From Agrobacterium tumefaciens (lineage in GTDB: Bacteria > Pseudomonadota > Alphaproteobacteria > Rhizobiales > Rhizobiaceae), in assembly GCF_005221325.1 (NCBI RefSeq), contig NZ_CP039888.1, positions 1,860,001 through 1,924,000 of the forward strand: DNA of 64,000 bases, in the 5' to 3' direction. The position numbers and the translations under genes were made by a program. The notes under the pieces are model-generated. The model saw only the letters and a list, made by a program, of their open reading frames with translations. It did not search any database and had not been told where the DNA came from. Shown here piece by piece: positions 1-8,547 of the stretch. Each line of letters opens with the position of its first letter. Positions within the stretch are counted from its first letter, which is position 1.

Positions 1-495
1 AACAGCCTCGCTTGCGCTTTCAGGATGCTTTTCCGGATAGGCCGAAACGGAAATCTCGAAATCGCCGATCTCCCGCAGCCCCTTCACCAGTGCTGCGGCG
101 TTCTCGTAACCTTCCGGATGCGGCTGGTAAGCCGTGCCGATGCCGGTGGAGGGATCGCCACGCAGCGCCACGAAATGGCGAACGCCGGCATTGCGAAACT
201 CTTCGATGACCTGATGCACGTCGTCACGACTGGCATCCACGCAGGTCAGATGCGCAGCGGTCGGCAGATGGCTGTCACCGATCATGCGGCGCACCGCGTC
301 CAGCGTCGGCGCCTTGGTGGAACCGCCCGCGCCATAGGTGACGGACACGAAATCCGGATCCCACTTCTTCAGCTCGGCAACCGTTTCCCAAAGCTGGGCT
401 TCCATCTCGGCATTCTTGGGCGGGAAAAACTCGAAAGACAACCGGATATCGCCCCGGATATCGCCATTGTGGCGCGCGGTTTCCGATCTCAACAT
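1..495 (-). CDS. metF: Methylenetetrahydrofolate reductase, N-terminal part (cut by window edge)
   Basis: Reduces 5,10-methylene-THF to 5-methyl-THF, the methyl donor for methionine synthase. The minus frame begins at ATG 493-495 and runs off the left edge, so about 165 codons of the usual 290-300 are visible. It shows the family hallmarks SFEFFPPK near the N-terminus, FVSVTYGAGG, HLTCVD and a RGDP segment. A GGGAGG ribosome site lies just upstream, and the start is one base beyond the stop of the upstream regulator, so the two genes are probably one transcript. The neighbouring regulator and metH further right fit a methionine-cycle role. The C-terminus cannot be assessed. Confidence 0.93.
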   Translation of the reverse strand, partial: MLRSETARHNGDIRGDIRLSFEFFPPKNAEMEAQLWETVAELKKWDPDFVSVTYGAGGSTKAPTLDAVRRMIGDSHLPTAAHLTCVDASRDDVHQVIEEFRNAGVRHFVALRGDPSTGIGTAYQPHPEGYENAAALVKGLREIGDFEISVSAYPEKHPESASEAV

Positions 496-496
496 A

Positions 497-1510
497 TCAT
501 GCCCTCCCGGCAGCAAGTAAAACGGCCTCTTGCACCACATCGTCTGCCATCAGCAGCCGCTGGTCGCGGGCAACCCAGATCGTCACGTCCAGAGCTTCAT
601 CGGACGCTTTTTCAGAATGAAGATCGACGGCGCGTTCCTGCGAAAGCCCGGCCTTCTTCAGCCACTCTTCCATCAACGGATGCGAAAATCCGAGCCGCAC
701 ATGCGCGTGTTCATCGCGCAGATATTCGAAGGAATGCGGCGCAAGATCGATGACGATCAACCGCCCGCCCGGACGCAGCATGCGCGCGGCTTCGGAAAGC
801 GCGATTTCCGGCTGGTCGAGGAAATGCAGGACCTGATGGATGACGATCAGATCGAAATCCTGTCCCTCCAGCGGCAGGTTGAGAATATCGCCATGGCGCA
901 CGGATGCATTGACCACGCCCGCCTTGTCGAGATTGGCGCGTGCTACCGAAAGCATGTCTCGGCTGGCGTCCACGCCGATCGCACGGCGATAGATACCGCT
1001 CAGAAGTTGGAGGATGCGGCCAGTGCCGGTGCCGAGATCGAGAAGCGAATCGATCGGCGTTGTGCCCACCAGCTTCAATAGCGCGCCTTCCACGGCCTCG
1101 TCGCTGACATGCAGGCGGCGCAGCTCGTCCCAAGCGGATGCATTGCGGCTGAAATAATCCTGCGCCCGTTCCGCCCGCACCCGCTTGACCGTGGCAAGCC
1201 GTTCGCTGTCGCGCTGGAGAACGGCGTCGGAGGGCGATGCGGCGCCAAGCAGCTGCCTGACGACAACGGCGGGCTCGCCATCCTGCCGCAGGCGGAAATA
1301 GGCCCATGCGCCTTCCTGATAACGTTCGATCAGCCCCTCTTCCGTCAAAAGCTTCAGGTGACGGGAGATGCGCGGCTGCGACTGGCCGAGGATTTCGGTA
1401 AGGTCAGTGACGGTCAGATCGCCGGCCGAAAGAAGCGCCAGCAAACGGAAGCGTGTCGGCTCGCCCGCCGCCTTCAAGAGATCCACCAATTTGTCCAAAC
1501 CGAACGCCAC
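497..1510 (-). CDS. ArsR-family regulator fused to a SAM-dependent methyltransferase domain (SahR-like)
   Basis: 337 aa. Residues about 1-100 are an ArsR winged helix (LLKAAGEPTRFRLLALL, then QSQPRISRHLKLL as recognition region). Residues about 125-320 are a class I methyltransferase with the SAM motif LLDLGTGTGRIL and a later LRPGGRLIVID strand. ArsR proteins with this fusion are known in Alphaproteobacteria as S-adenosylhomocysteine-responsive regulators of the methionine cycle (SahR). Here the gene lies one base upstream of metF. A perfect 16 bp palindrome (1540-1555) lies 30 bp upstream of the GTG start, and a close copy precedes metH. I infer autoregulation and control of metF and metH. 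Whether the methyltransferase fold is catalytic or only senses SAM/SAH cannot be read from sequence. The start is GTG behind GAGG. Confidence 0.85.
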   Translation of the reverse strand: MAFGLDKLVDLLKAAGEPTRFRLLALLSAGDLTVTDLTEILGQSQPRISRHLKLLTEEGLIERYQEGAWAYFRLRQDGEPAVVVRQLLGAASPSDAVLQRDSERLATVKRVRAERAQDYFSRNASAWDELRRLHVSDEAVEGALLKLVGTTPIDSLLDLGTGTGRILQLLSGIYRRAIGVDASRDMLSVARANLDKAGVVNASVRHGDILNLPLEGQDFDLIVIHQVLHFLDQPEIALSEAARMLRPGGRLIVIDLAPHSFEYLRDEHAHVRLGFSHPLMEEWLKKAGLSQERAVDLHSEKASDEALDVTIWVARDQRLLMADDVVQEAVLLAAGRA

Positions 1511-1539
1511 TCTGCCGCGCCTCGCAAGCTAATCAAGAT

Positions 1540-1555
1540 ATAAAGATATCTTTAT
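1540..1555. promoter_or_regulatory. Palindromic operator of the ArsR/methyltransferase gene
   Basis: ATAAAGATATCTTTAT is a perfect 16 bp inverted repeat. It lies in the upstream region of the minus-strand regulator, where a weak promoter (TTGCAT, 17 bp, TAAAGA) would overlap it. A near-identical element stands before metH at 35131-35148. That binding is by the SahR-like protein is inference from position, symmetry and recurrence at a methionine-cycle gene. Confidence 0.7.
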
Positions 1556-1621
1556 GTCGATGTGGTGTTCGATGCAAGCGCAAAGTGTCGCGCGAGACGA
1601 TCATCGCCACTTATTACACGG

Positions 1622-1651
1622 AAAAAGGCCCGCTTTACGGCGGGCCTTTTT
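1622..1651 (-). terminator. Rho-independent terminator of ettA (symmetrical)
   Basis: GGCCCGC (1627-1633) pairs with GCGGGCC (1640-1646) around a 6-base loop, flanked by five A on the left and five T on the right. It works in principle on both strands. It lies 20 bp past the ettA stop codon. Confidence 0.85.
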
Positions 1652-1671
1652 CTGAAGATATGACGAAAGGA

Positions 1672-3321
1672 TCAGCGCGTCAGTCGCTTGTAGCTCACCC
1701 GGCCGGGCTTGATGCTTTCCGGGCCGAGGCGGCGGACCTTGTCCTTTTCGTAGTCTTCGAAGTTGCCTTCGAACCATTCCACATGGCTGTCACCCTCGAA
1801 AGCGAGGATGTGGGTGGCCAGACGGTCGAGGAACATGCGGTCGTGGCTGATGATAACGGCGCAACCGGCGAAGGCTTCGAGCGCCTCTTCGAGCGCTGCC
1901 AGCGTTTCCGTATCAAGGTCGTTGGTCGGTTCGTCAAGGAGGAGAACGTTGCCGCCGGCCTTCAGCATCTTGGCAAGGTGCACGCGGTTGCGCTGACCAC
2001 CCGAGAGATTGCCGACCTTCTGCTGCTGATCGCCGCCCTTGAAGTTGAAGGCGCCGCAATAGGCGCGCGAATTCACTTCGAACTTGCCGAGCTTGATGAT
2101 GTCGTTACCGCCGGAGATTTCTTCCCACACGGTCTTGTCACCCGCCAGTGTATCGCGGCTCTGGTCGACGTAACCGAGCTGAACCGTCTCACCGACAGTC
2201 ACTGAACCGCTGTCCGGCTGCTCCTGACCCGTGATCATGCGGAACAGTGTCGTCTTACCGGCACCGTTCGGACCGATGACGCCGACAATGCCGCCCGGAG
2301 GCAGCTTGAAGGTGAGGTTTTCGATCAGCACCCGATCGCCATACGCCTTGGTGAGGTTTTCCGCTTCGATAACGACACGGCCCAGACGCTCAGCGACCGG
2401 GATGACGATCTGCGCGTCGCCGGGACGGCGGTTTTCAGCGGCTTCCACCAGCTCGTCATAAGCGCGGATACGCGCCTTGGACTTCGTCTGGCGAGCCTTG
2501 GGGCTGGAAGCGATCCATTCCTGTTCGCGGCTGATAGCCTTCTGACGCGAGGCGTCTTCGCGGGCTTCCTGCTGCATGCGCTTGGCTTTCGCCTGCAGAT
2601 AAGCGGAGTAATTGCCTTCGTAAGGAATGCCACGGCCACGGTCGAGCTCGAGAATCCAGCCCGTCACGTTGTCGAGGAAGTAGCGGTCGTGGGTGATCAT
2701 CATCACGGCGCCGGGATAGTCGCGCAGGTGCTTTTCGAGCCAGGCGATGGTTTCGGCGTCAAGATGGTTGGTCGGTTCGTCGAGCAGCAGCAGATCAGGC
2801 TGCGAAAGCAAGAGCTTGCAAAGCGCCACACGACGGCGCTCACCACCCGAAAGGCCGGTTACGGCAGAGTCGCCGGGCGGGCAACGCAGCGCATCCATGG
2901 CCATTTCGACCTGATTTTCCAGATCCCACAGGTTCTGGCTGTCGATCATGTCCTGGAGCTTTGCGCCCTCATCCGCCGTTTCGTCGGAATAGTTCATCAT
3001 CAGTTCGTTGTAGCGGTCAACGATCGCCGTCTTGTGCGCCACGCCTTCCATGACGTTTTCCATCACGGTCTTGTTCTCGTCGAGCTTCGGCTCCTGCTCG
3101 AGATAACCGAGCGTCGCACCTTCGGCGAGCCAGGCTTCACCGGTATATTCCTTGTCGAGGCCGGCCATGATTTTCAGAACGGTCGACTTACCGGCGCCGT
3201 TCGGGCCGAGAATACCGATCTTGGCATCGGGGTAGAAGGAGAGATGGACGTTCTCCAGAACCTTCTTCGCGCCATAGGACTTGTTCAGCCCAGCCATGTG
3301 ATAGATGAATTGACGTGCCAT
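1672..3321 (-). CDS. ettA: ABC-F ATPase EttA (energy-dependent translational throttle)
   Basis: 549 aa, close to the 555 of E. coli EttA. Two ABC cassettes and no membrane segments. Cassette 1 has GPNGAGKS near residue 39, signature LSGGERRRVAL and Walker B LLLLDEPTNHLD. Cassette 2 has GPNGAGKTT near 350, LSGGQRNRVHLAK and LLLDEPTNDLD. The inter-cassette linker is rich in charged residues, as in the P-site tRNA interaction motif region. ABC-F proteins act on the ribosome; EttA gates the first peptide bond in response to ATP/ADP ratio. The N-terminus MARQFIYHMAGLNKSYG and the length favour EttA over Uup. It is monocistronic, with a promoter at 3377-3405 and a terminator at 1622-1651. Confidence 0.93.
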   Translation of the reverse strand: MARQFIYHMAGLNKSYGAKKVLENVHLSFYPDAKIGILGPNGAGKSTVLKIMAGLDKEYTGEAWLAEGATLGYLEQEPKLDENKTVMENVMEGVAHKTAIVDRYNELMMNYSDETADEGAKLQDMIDSQNLWDLENQVEMAMDALRCPPGDSAVTGLSGGERRRVALCKLLLSQPDLLLLDEPTNHLDAETIAWLEKHLRDYPGAVMMITHDRYFLDNVTGWILELDRGRGIPYEGNYSAYLQAKAKRMQQEAREDASRQKAISREQEWIASSPKARQTKSKARIRAYDELVEAAENRRPGDAQIVIPVAERLGRVVIEAENLTKAYGDRVLIENLTFKLPPGGIVGVIGPNGAGKTTLFRMITGQEQPDSGSVTVGETVQLGYVDQSRDTLAGDKTVWEEISGGNDIIKLGKFEVNSRAYCGAFNFKGGDQQQKVGNLSGGQRNRVHLAKMLKAGGNVLLLDEPTNDLDTETLAALEEALEAFAGCAVIISHDRMFLDRLATHILAFEGDSHVEWFEGNFEDYEKDKVRRLGPESIKPGRVSYKRLTR

Positions 3322-3376
3322 TGTAGCGAATGCTCCACATCGGATTTTTAAGAGTACGTATCGGGAAATTTGCCGC

Positions 3377-3405
3377 TATGTAGGGTAAATAGGACCTTGG
3401 GGCAA
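3377..3405 (-). promoter_or_regulatory. Probable sigma-70 promoter of ettA
   Basis: Read on the minus strand: TTGCCC (3400-3405), 17 bp, TACATA (3377-3382). The spacing is optimal and the element sits about 55 bp before the ettA start codon. No other promoter-like pair stands out in the 135 bp between ettA and the divergent hydrolase gene. Confidence 0.5.
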
Positions 3406-3456
3406 CCTCTGGCACGATTATGACCCCATGATTATGACAGGCTGCGTGATGAGGCG

Positions 3457-4419
3457 ATGGGTGCGATGATGAATGAGACGACTGATAACTTCGCCTTCAG
3501 CCAGATCCAGAGGCTGGAAGCCCCTTCCGGCGCATCCATCGCCTTCCGTCATCAGCCTTCCGCCCTTGTCTCCGCGCACGGCGTCCTCATGATCTGCCAC
3601 GGCCTCGTCGAACATGCCGGCCGTTACCGGCGTTTTGCCGATGTGATGGCGAAACAGGGTTTCGAGGTCTATGCCCATGACCATCGCGGCCATGGCCGTA
3701 CAAAAGCGGCGGATGCACCCCTCGGCCGCTTCGCCTGGAAGGATGGCGCAGAAAAGGTCGTTTCAGATGTCATGGCGATGCGCATGATGGTCGGCGAGAG
3801 ACATCCCGGCCTGCCCGTGATCCTGTTCGGCCACTCCATGGGCGGCCTCGTCGCGCTCAACGCGGCCGTCAGCAATCCGGATGCCTTCGATGGCCTGTCG
3901 ATCTGGAATTCCAATCTCAATCCCGGCCTCATGGGCCGCATCGCGCAGGTGGTGCTACGGCTTGAAAAGATGCTGAAGGGCTCGGACGTGCCGAGCGCCA
4001 TCCTGCCAAAGGCGACCTTCCGCGCCTGGAACGCCAGAATGCCGGAAAAGCGCACCCATGCCGATTGGTTGAGCCATGACAAGGCGGCTGTCGATGCCTA
4101 TGTGGAGGACCCGCTCTGCCAGTTCGAGGCCAGCGTCTCCCTCTGGCAGGATGTCTTCGAACTCTCCTATCGCGCGCCAAAACTCATCGAACGCCTGCCG
4201 AAGACGTTACCGCTTCTCCTCGTCAGCGGCGATCAGGATACCGCTACCAATGATGGCAGGGAGATTGTGTGGCTGGCCGAGCGTTTCCGCCAGGCGGGTT
4301 TCAGCCATGTCGAACACACAATATACAAGGGAATGCGGCACGAGACGCTGAACGAGATCGGCTGGCAGGCTGTGGCGGCAGATTTCGCCGCCTGGTGCAG
4401 CCGCGTCGTCAAAGACTGA
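3457..4419 (+). CDS. Alpha/beta hydrolase, lysophospholipase / monoacylglycerol lipase type
   Basis: 320 aa. An N-terminal ICHGLVEHAGRY oxyanion-hole region is followed by YAHDHRGHGRT and the nucleophile elbow GHSMGG (Ser near residue 130). The acid probably lies in VSGDQDTAT and the histidine in YKGMRHETLNE near the C-terminus, so the triad looks complete. This is the serine aminopeptidase S33 (PldB-like) group that cleaves lysophospholipids or monoacylglycerols. There is no signal peptide, so it is cytoplasmic. The start is uncertain: GAGG is only two bases before ATG 3457, and ATG 3466 and 3469 are alternatives. It diverges from ettA and is followed at about 100 bp by a CoA-transferase gene. 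The substrate is unknown. Confidence 0.8.
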   Translation: MGAMMNETTDNFAFSQIQRLEAPSGASIAFRHQPSALVSAHGVLMICHGLVEHAGRYRRFADVMAKQGFEVYAHDHRGHGRTKAADAPLGRFAWKDGAEKVVSDVMAMRMMVGERHPGLPVILFGHSMGGLVALNAAVSNPDAFDGLSIWNSNLNPGLMGRIAQVVLRLEKMLKGSDVPSAILPKATFRAWNARMPEKRTHADWLSHDKAAVDAYVEDPLCQFEASVSLWQDVFELSYRAPKLIERLPKTLPLLLVSGDQDTATNDGREIVWLAERFRQAGFSHVEHTIYKGMRHETLNEIGWQAVAADFAAWCSRVVKD

Positions 4420-4520
4420 GGGCGTCTTTGCCGAAACGGAATAAGTCCATGAGATAAAATCACATGCGGCGCGGCAAGCGGCGGTCTATAAACCGGCAAG
4501 CAGAAAATCCCGGGGGACAG

Positions 4521-5723
4521 ATGACCGACATGCCGAACAGGAAACCGCCGCTCTCCGGCATCCGCGTCATCGAGCTTGCGCGGGTTCTGGCTGGTCCCTG
4601 GGCGGGGCAGATGCTGGCCGATATGGGCGCTGACGTCATCAAGGTGGAGAACCCTGAAGGCGGTGACGACACCCGTTCATGGGGACCGCCCTTTGTAGAA
4701 AGTGCTGATGGAGAAAACCTGTCCGCCGCCTATTACCACGCCACCAATCGCGGCAAACGCTCCATCATTGCCGATCTGAAGACGCCCGAGGGCTGCGAAC
4801 TGGTGCGCCGGCTGGTCCGCACCGCCGATGTCGTCATCGAAAACTTCAAGCGCGGTGGGCTTGCCAAATATGGCCTCGATTACGAGAGCCTGCGGGTGCT
4901 CAATCCGAAGCTGATCTATTGCTCCATCACCGGCTTCGGCCAGACCGGGCCCTATGCGGATTTTGCAGGATACGACTATATCGTGCAGGGCATGTCCGGT
5001 TTCATGTCGATAACAGGCGAGCCGGATGGCCAGCCGATGAAGGCCGGCGTGGCTGTCGCCGATATCTTCACCGGCATCTATTCGGTGTCAGCCATTCAGG
5101 CCGCCCTCATTCACGCCATGCGGTCAGGCGAAGGCCAGCATATCGACATGGCGCTTCTGGATGTACAATCGGCCGTGCTGGCCAACCAGAACATGAATTA
5201 TCTGATTTCCGGCAAGGCCCCCGTCAGGCTCGGCAACGCCCACCCCAATATCTCCCCCTATGAGGTGGTGCCGACGGCCGATGGGTTTCTGATCCTCGCA
5301 GTCGGCAATGACGGCCAGTTCCGCCGCCTTTGCAACATCCTCGGCATAGGCGCGATAGCCGATGACGAGCGTTACGCGACGAACAAGACCCGCGTGGCGC
5401 ATAAGGCCGAAGTCCGGCAGATCATTTCCGCCGAAACGCTGAAATGGAACAAGCGCGATCTCCTGACCGCGTGCGAAACGAACGCCGTACCGGCCGGGCC
5501 GATCAACTCCATCGAGGAGATGTTCGCCGATCCGCAGGTTCAGGCACGCGGCCTGCGTGTTGATCTTGAGACTCAGGATGGCACCGTCATCCCCGGTGTG
5601 CGGACACCGATTATCATGTCACAGACGCCGCTGCGTTATGAACGCCCAAGCCCGAAGCTGGGGGAACATCAGGCGCAGGTACTGGCCGAACTGGAAACCA
5701 TCGAAAGGACCACGACGCCATGA
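4521..5723 (+). CDS. CaiB/BaiF (family III) CoA-transferase
   Basis: 400 aa with this start, chosen because GGGGGA precedes ATG 4521; the frame stays open upstream to 4464. The N-terminus has the class signature PLSGIRVIELARVLAGPWAG and DMGADVIKVENPEGGDDTR, then TNRGKRSI and the catalytic-Asp region SVSAIQAALIHA...GQHIDMALLDVQ. Family III enzymes move CoA between carboxylic acids through a mixed-anhydride intermediate on Asp. The acceptor and donor cannot be named. The ATGA overlap with the next gene, a ThDP enzyme, implies translational coupling and a joint pathway, for example activation of an organic acid whose CoA ester or keto derivative is then cleaved. Confidence 0.88.
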   Translation: MTDMPNRKPPLSGIRVIELARVLAGPWAGQMLADMGADVIKVENPEGGDDTRSWGPPFVESADGENLSAAYYHATNRGKRSIIADLKTPEGCELVRRLVRTADVVIENFKRGGLAKYGLDYESLRVLNPKLIYCSITGFGQTGPYADFAGYDYIVQGMSGFMSITGEPDGQPMKAGVAVADIFTGIYSVSAIQAALIHAMRSGEGQHIDMALLDVQSAVLANQNMNYLISGKAPVRLGNAHPNISPYEVVPTADGFLILAVGNDGQFRRLCNILGIGAIADDERYATNKTRVAHKAEVRQIISAETLKWNKRDLLTACETNAVPAGPINSIEEMFADPQVQARGLRVDLETQDGTVIPGVRTPIIMSQTPLRYERPSPKLGEHQAQVLAELETIERTTTP

Positions 5724-7384
5724 AAGCAGGAATGAAAAGAACCGGCGGAGAACTGATCGTCGAAGCGCTGAAGGCCAATGGCGTCTCCCGCGTTTCCTGC
5801 GTCCCCGGCGAAAGCTATCTGGCCGTGCTGGATGCGCTTTATGAAAGCGGCATCGAAACCGTCGTCTGCCGTCAGGAAGGCGGCGCCGCCATGATGGCCG
5901 ATACATGGGGTCGGCTGACCGGCGAACCCGGCATCTGCATGGTGACCCGTGGTCCGGGCGCAACCAACGCATCGGCCGGTCTGCACATCGCAAGGCAGGA
6001 TTCCATTCCGATGATCCTGTTCATCGGCCAGGTGCAGCGCGAAGCCCGCGAGCGCGAGGCCTTTCAGGAAGTGGAATATCGCCGCGCCTTCACCGAATTC
6101 GCCAAATGGGTGGGCGAGATCGACGATGCGCGCCGCATTCCCGAATTCGTCACCCGCGCCTTCACTGTTGCCACCTCCGGCCGCCCCGGCCCGGTGGTGC
6201 TGACGCTGCCCGAAGATATGCTGGTGGAAGAGGTCGAAGCGCCCGAGGCGAAGCCCTATATGCCGGTCGAAGCGCATCCCGGCCCGTCGCAGATGTCCAC
6301 CTTCGCAAAAATGCTCGGTGAGGCGAAACGGCCGGTCTTCATTATCGGCGGCACGCGCTGGTCCGAAGAAAGCGTCGCGGGCTTCCAGGCCTTCGCGGAG
6401 AAAAACAAGCTGCCGGTCGGCTGTTCCTTCCGCCGCCAGATGCTGTTCGATCATCTGAGCCCCTCCTATGCCGGCGATGTCGGCATCGGCATCAACCCGG
6501 CCTTAGCGAAGGAGATCAAGGAATCCGATCTCGTGGTGCTGCTCGGCGGCCGCCTCTCCGAAATGCCGTCCTCCGGTTATACGCTCATCGACATCCCCTA
6601 CCCGTCGCAGAAGCTGATCCATATTTATCCCGAAGCGGAAGAGCTCGGCCGCGTCTATCGCCCCGATCTGGCGATCTGTGCTGCGCCGGATGATTTCGTC
6701 GCCGCCCTCGCCTCGCTCACGCTTTCCGAAAACGCCGCTTGGGTCGAGCGCACTGCCGCCATGCACGCGGCTTACCTCGCCTGGTCCACACCACCGCAGA
6801 CCGGCCCCGGCGCGGTGCAGATGGGCCCGATCATGGACTGGATCGAAGCCAATGTGCCTGAGGACGCCATCTTCACCAATGGCGCCGGCAATTATGCCAC
6901 CTGGCTGCACCGCTTCCACCGCTTCCGCCGCTACAACACGCAATCGGCCCCGACTTCCGGTTCCATGGGTTACGGCCTGCCGGCGGCGGTTGCCGCCAAG
7001 CACCTGTTCCCGGAGCGCGAAGTGATCTGCTTTGCCGGTGACGGCTGCTTCATGATGCACGGACAGGAATTCATCACCGCCGTGCGTTATGGCCTGCCGA
7101 TCATCACCGTGCTGGTCAATAATGGCACCTATGGCACGATCCGCATGCATCAGGAGCGAGAATATCCCGGCCGCGTCAGCGGCACCGATCTCGTCAACCC
7201 GGATTTCAACGCTTTTGCAAAAGCCTATGGCGGCCATGGCGAAACGGTGGAAAAGACCGAAGACTTCGCCGCCGCCTTCGAGCGGGCGCGGGCCAGCGGC
7301 AAGCCGGCCATCATCGAGGTGAAGCTGGATGCGGAAGCGATCACGCCGACGCGCACGCTAACGCAGATCAGGACAAAAAGCTGA
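5720..7384 (+). CDS. Thiamine-diphosphate-dependent enzyme, acetolactate-synthase-like
   Basis: 554 aa with the three-domain layout of the family. The N-terminal PYR domain has VPGESYLAVLDAL and the activating Glu in CRQEGGAAMMAD. The central domain (about 190-330) has VFIIGGTRWS. The C-terminal PP domain has the Mg/ThDP motif FAGDGCFMM ending in VLVNNGTYGT. It is coupled to the preceding CoA-transferase by an ATGA overlap. I considered oxalyl-CoA decarboxylase because of that partner, but the N-terminal active-site region VPGES differs from what I recall of Oxc. True acetolactate synthase would normally have an ilvN subunit nearby, and none is present. The reaction is therefore open: a 2-keto acid decarboxylase, carboligase or acyl-CoA lyase. 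Confidence 0.85.
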   Translation: MKAGMKRTGGELIVEALKANGVSRVSCVPGESYLAVLDALYESGIETVVCRQEGGAAMMADTWGRLTGEPGICMVTRGPGATNASAGLHIARQDSIPMILFIGQVQREAREREAFQEVEYRRAFTEFAKWVGEIDDARRIPEFVTRAFTVATSGRPGPVVLTLPEDMLVEEVEAPEAKPYMPVEAHPGPSQMSTFAKMLGEAKRPVFIIGGTRWSEESVAGFQAFAEKNKLPVGCSFRRQMLFDHLSPSYAGDVGIGINPALAKEIKESDLVVLLGGRLSEMPSSGYTLIDIPYPSQKLIHIYPEAEELGRVYRPDLAICAAPDDFVAALASLTLSENAAWVERTAAMHAAYLAWSTPPQTGPGAVQMGPIMDWIEANVPEDAIFTNGAGNYATWLHRFHRFRRYNTQSAPTSGSMGYGLPAAVAAKHLFPEREVICFAGDGCFMMHGQEFITAVRYGLPIITVLVNNGTYGTIRMHQEREYPGRVSGTDLVNPDFNAFAKAYGGHGETVEKTEDFAAAFERARASGKPAIIEVKLDAEAITPTRTLTQIRTKS

Positions 7385-7437
7385 CATGACGCATAGACAT
7401 GCCTCCGGCATGGTGTAAATCCTGACGCTCGCTTGAC

Positions 7438-7523
7438 GTCATCCTCGGGCTTGTCCCGAGGATCCAACCACGTCGCGTTAAATCGATCGGTTGCAGATGC
7501 TCGGGACAGGCCCGAGCATGACG
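7438..7523 (-). repeat. Two-hairpin intergenic repeat, copy 1 (RIME1-like)
   Basis: Two hairpins: ATCCTCGGG/CCCGAGGAT (7441-7463) and ATGCTCGGG/CCCGAGCAT (7497-7519), separated by about 33 bp. This resembles the rhizobial RIME1 element. It is inverted relative to copies 2, 3 and 4 and matches copy 5 closely. It fills the gap between the ThDP enzyme and the HugZ-like gene. Confidence 0.85.
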
Positions 7524-7571
7524 TGGAGAGGTTTTACGCTTCTCTCAGCATCCACTAACTCAGGAAACGAC

Positions 7572-8324
7572 ATGCCGGATGTTGCCCCTCCCGTCATCAC
7601 CCCACGCGGTGCGAAGATCGAGCCCTCGGCCGGCGCACCTTTCGAGGCCGTGCGTGTGGCCCGCGATGTGCTGCATACATCCCGCACGGCAGCGCTTGCC
7701 ACGCTCGATCCGTTGAGCGGTTATCCCTATACGACCGCCACCAATATCGGCATCGAGCCTGACGGCACGCCGTTCTTCTTTGCGGCCGGCCTGACGCTGC
7801 ACGCCCGCAACATGGAGGCTGACCCGCGCATCTCGCTGACGCTCGCCCCCTTCGGCAAGGGCGACGCACTGACGCTGCCGCGGTTGACGCTGGTCGGCAA
7901 GGCTGAACTGATCAGCCCGGAAGAAGTGCTGCTTGCGAGACAGCGCTACATCGACCGCTATCCAAAGGCGAAACTTTACCTCTCGCTTCCCGATACCCGT
8001 CTTTACCGGCTGCGGACGGAAGGCGTGCAGATCAATGGCGGCCCGGCCCGCAATGCCAGCAACATCACGCCCGCCGATCTGCGCACCGAGCTTTCTGGCG
8101 CAGACGAACTGATGGTGGCGGCAGCGGATGAGGCTATCCGTCTCAACGCCATCAAGGGCGAAGCGTCGCGGCTGGCCGTTCTCGCCGGTGCAAAGACGGG
8201 CCGCTGGACGATCACCTCCATCGACCCCGATGGCATCGATCTCGCTTCGGCCAGGGATCTGGCGCGGCTGTGGTTTGCGGAGCGCGTGGAGACGTTGAAG
8301 CAGTTTGAGAAGGCGCTTGCTTAG
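7572..8324 (+). CDS. HugZ-type haem utilisation / pyridoxamine-5'-phosphate-oxidase-fold protein
   Basis: 250 aa. Residues about 25-150 form the split-barrel flavin/haem-binding fold (SRTAALATLDPLSGYPYTTA, then LHARNMEADPRISLTLAP). The C-terminal third is a DUF2470-like helical/beta domain (ADELMVAAADEAIRLNAIKG). Such proteins bind or degrade haem to release iron, or act as FMN-dependent oxidases of small molecules. The frame extends upstream to 7491, but that part is the intergenic repeat. ATG 7572 behind AGGAAA is the credible start. No haem transport genes are adjacent, so the physiological link to haem is family knowledge only. Confidence 0.8.
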   Translation: MPDVAPPVITPRGAKIEPSAGAPFEAVRVARDVLHTSRTAALATLDPLSGYPYTTATNIGIEPDGTPFFFAAGLTLHARNMEADPRISLTLAPFGKGDALTLPRLTLVGKAELISPEEVLLARQRYIDRYPKAKLYLSLPDTRLYRLRTEGVQINGGPARNASNITPADLRTELSGADELMVAAADEAIRLNAIKGEASRLAVLAGAKTGRWTITSIDPDGIDLASARDLARLWFAERVETLKQFEKALA

Positions 8325-8380
8325 CTTCTGAAATGAAGAGCGCAAACGATTCGCAAGCCTGGGACAAGCGTCTCGCCTCC

Positions 8381-8464
8381 GTCATACTCGGGCCTGTCCC
8401 GAGCATCTGCTACCTATCAATTTGCGATACGTGATTGGATACTCGGGACAAGCCCGAGCATGAC
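8381..8464 (+). repeat. Two-hairpin intergenic repeat, copy 2 (RIME1-like)
   Basis: Hairpins at 8384-8406 and 8439-8461, both with a CTCGGG/CCCGAG stem. The internal spacer begins ATCTGCTACCTATC, as in copy 3. It lies between the convergent HugZ-like and RidA genes. Confidence 0.85.
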
Positions 8465-8490
8465 GAAACGAACGTTTTGATTATCCCATC

Positions 8491-8527
8491 AAAAAAAGGC
8501 CGGGGCGCATTCCGTGACCCGGCCTTT
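8491..8527 (-). terminator. Terminator of ridA-family gene
   Basis: AAAGGCCGGG (8495-8504) pairs with CCCGGCCTTT (8518-8527). On the minus strand the stem ends in a run of seven T. It lies about 20 bp past the stop of the RidA gene. Confidence 0.85.
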
Positions 8528-8547
8528 CTCATAAATCAGTCGATTGC

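Noticed and set aside
4521..7384. Oxalate degradation pair frc/oxc
   Set aside because: The CoA-transferase would fit, but the ThDP enzyme has VPGES near its active site and lacks the pattern that I recall for oxalyl-CoA decarboxylase.
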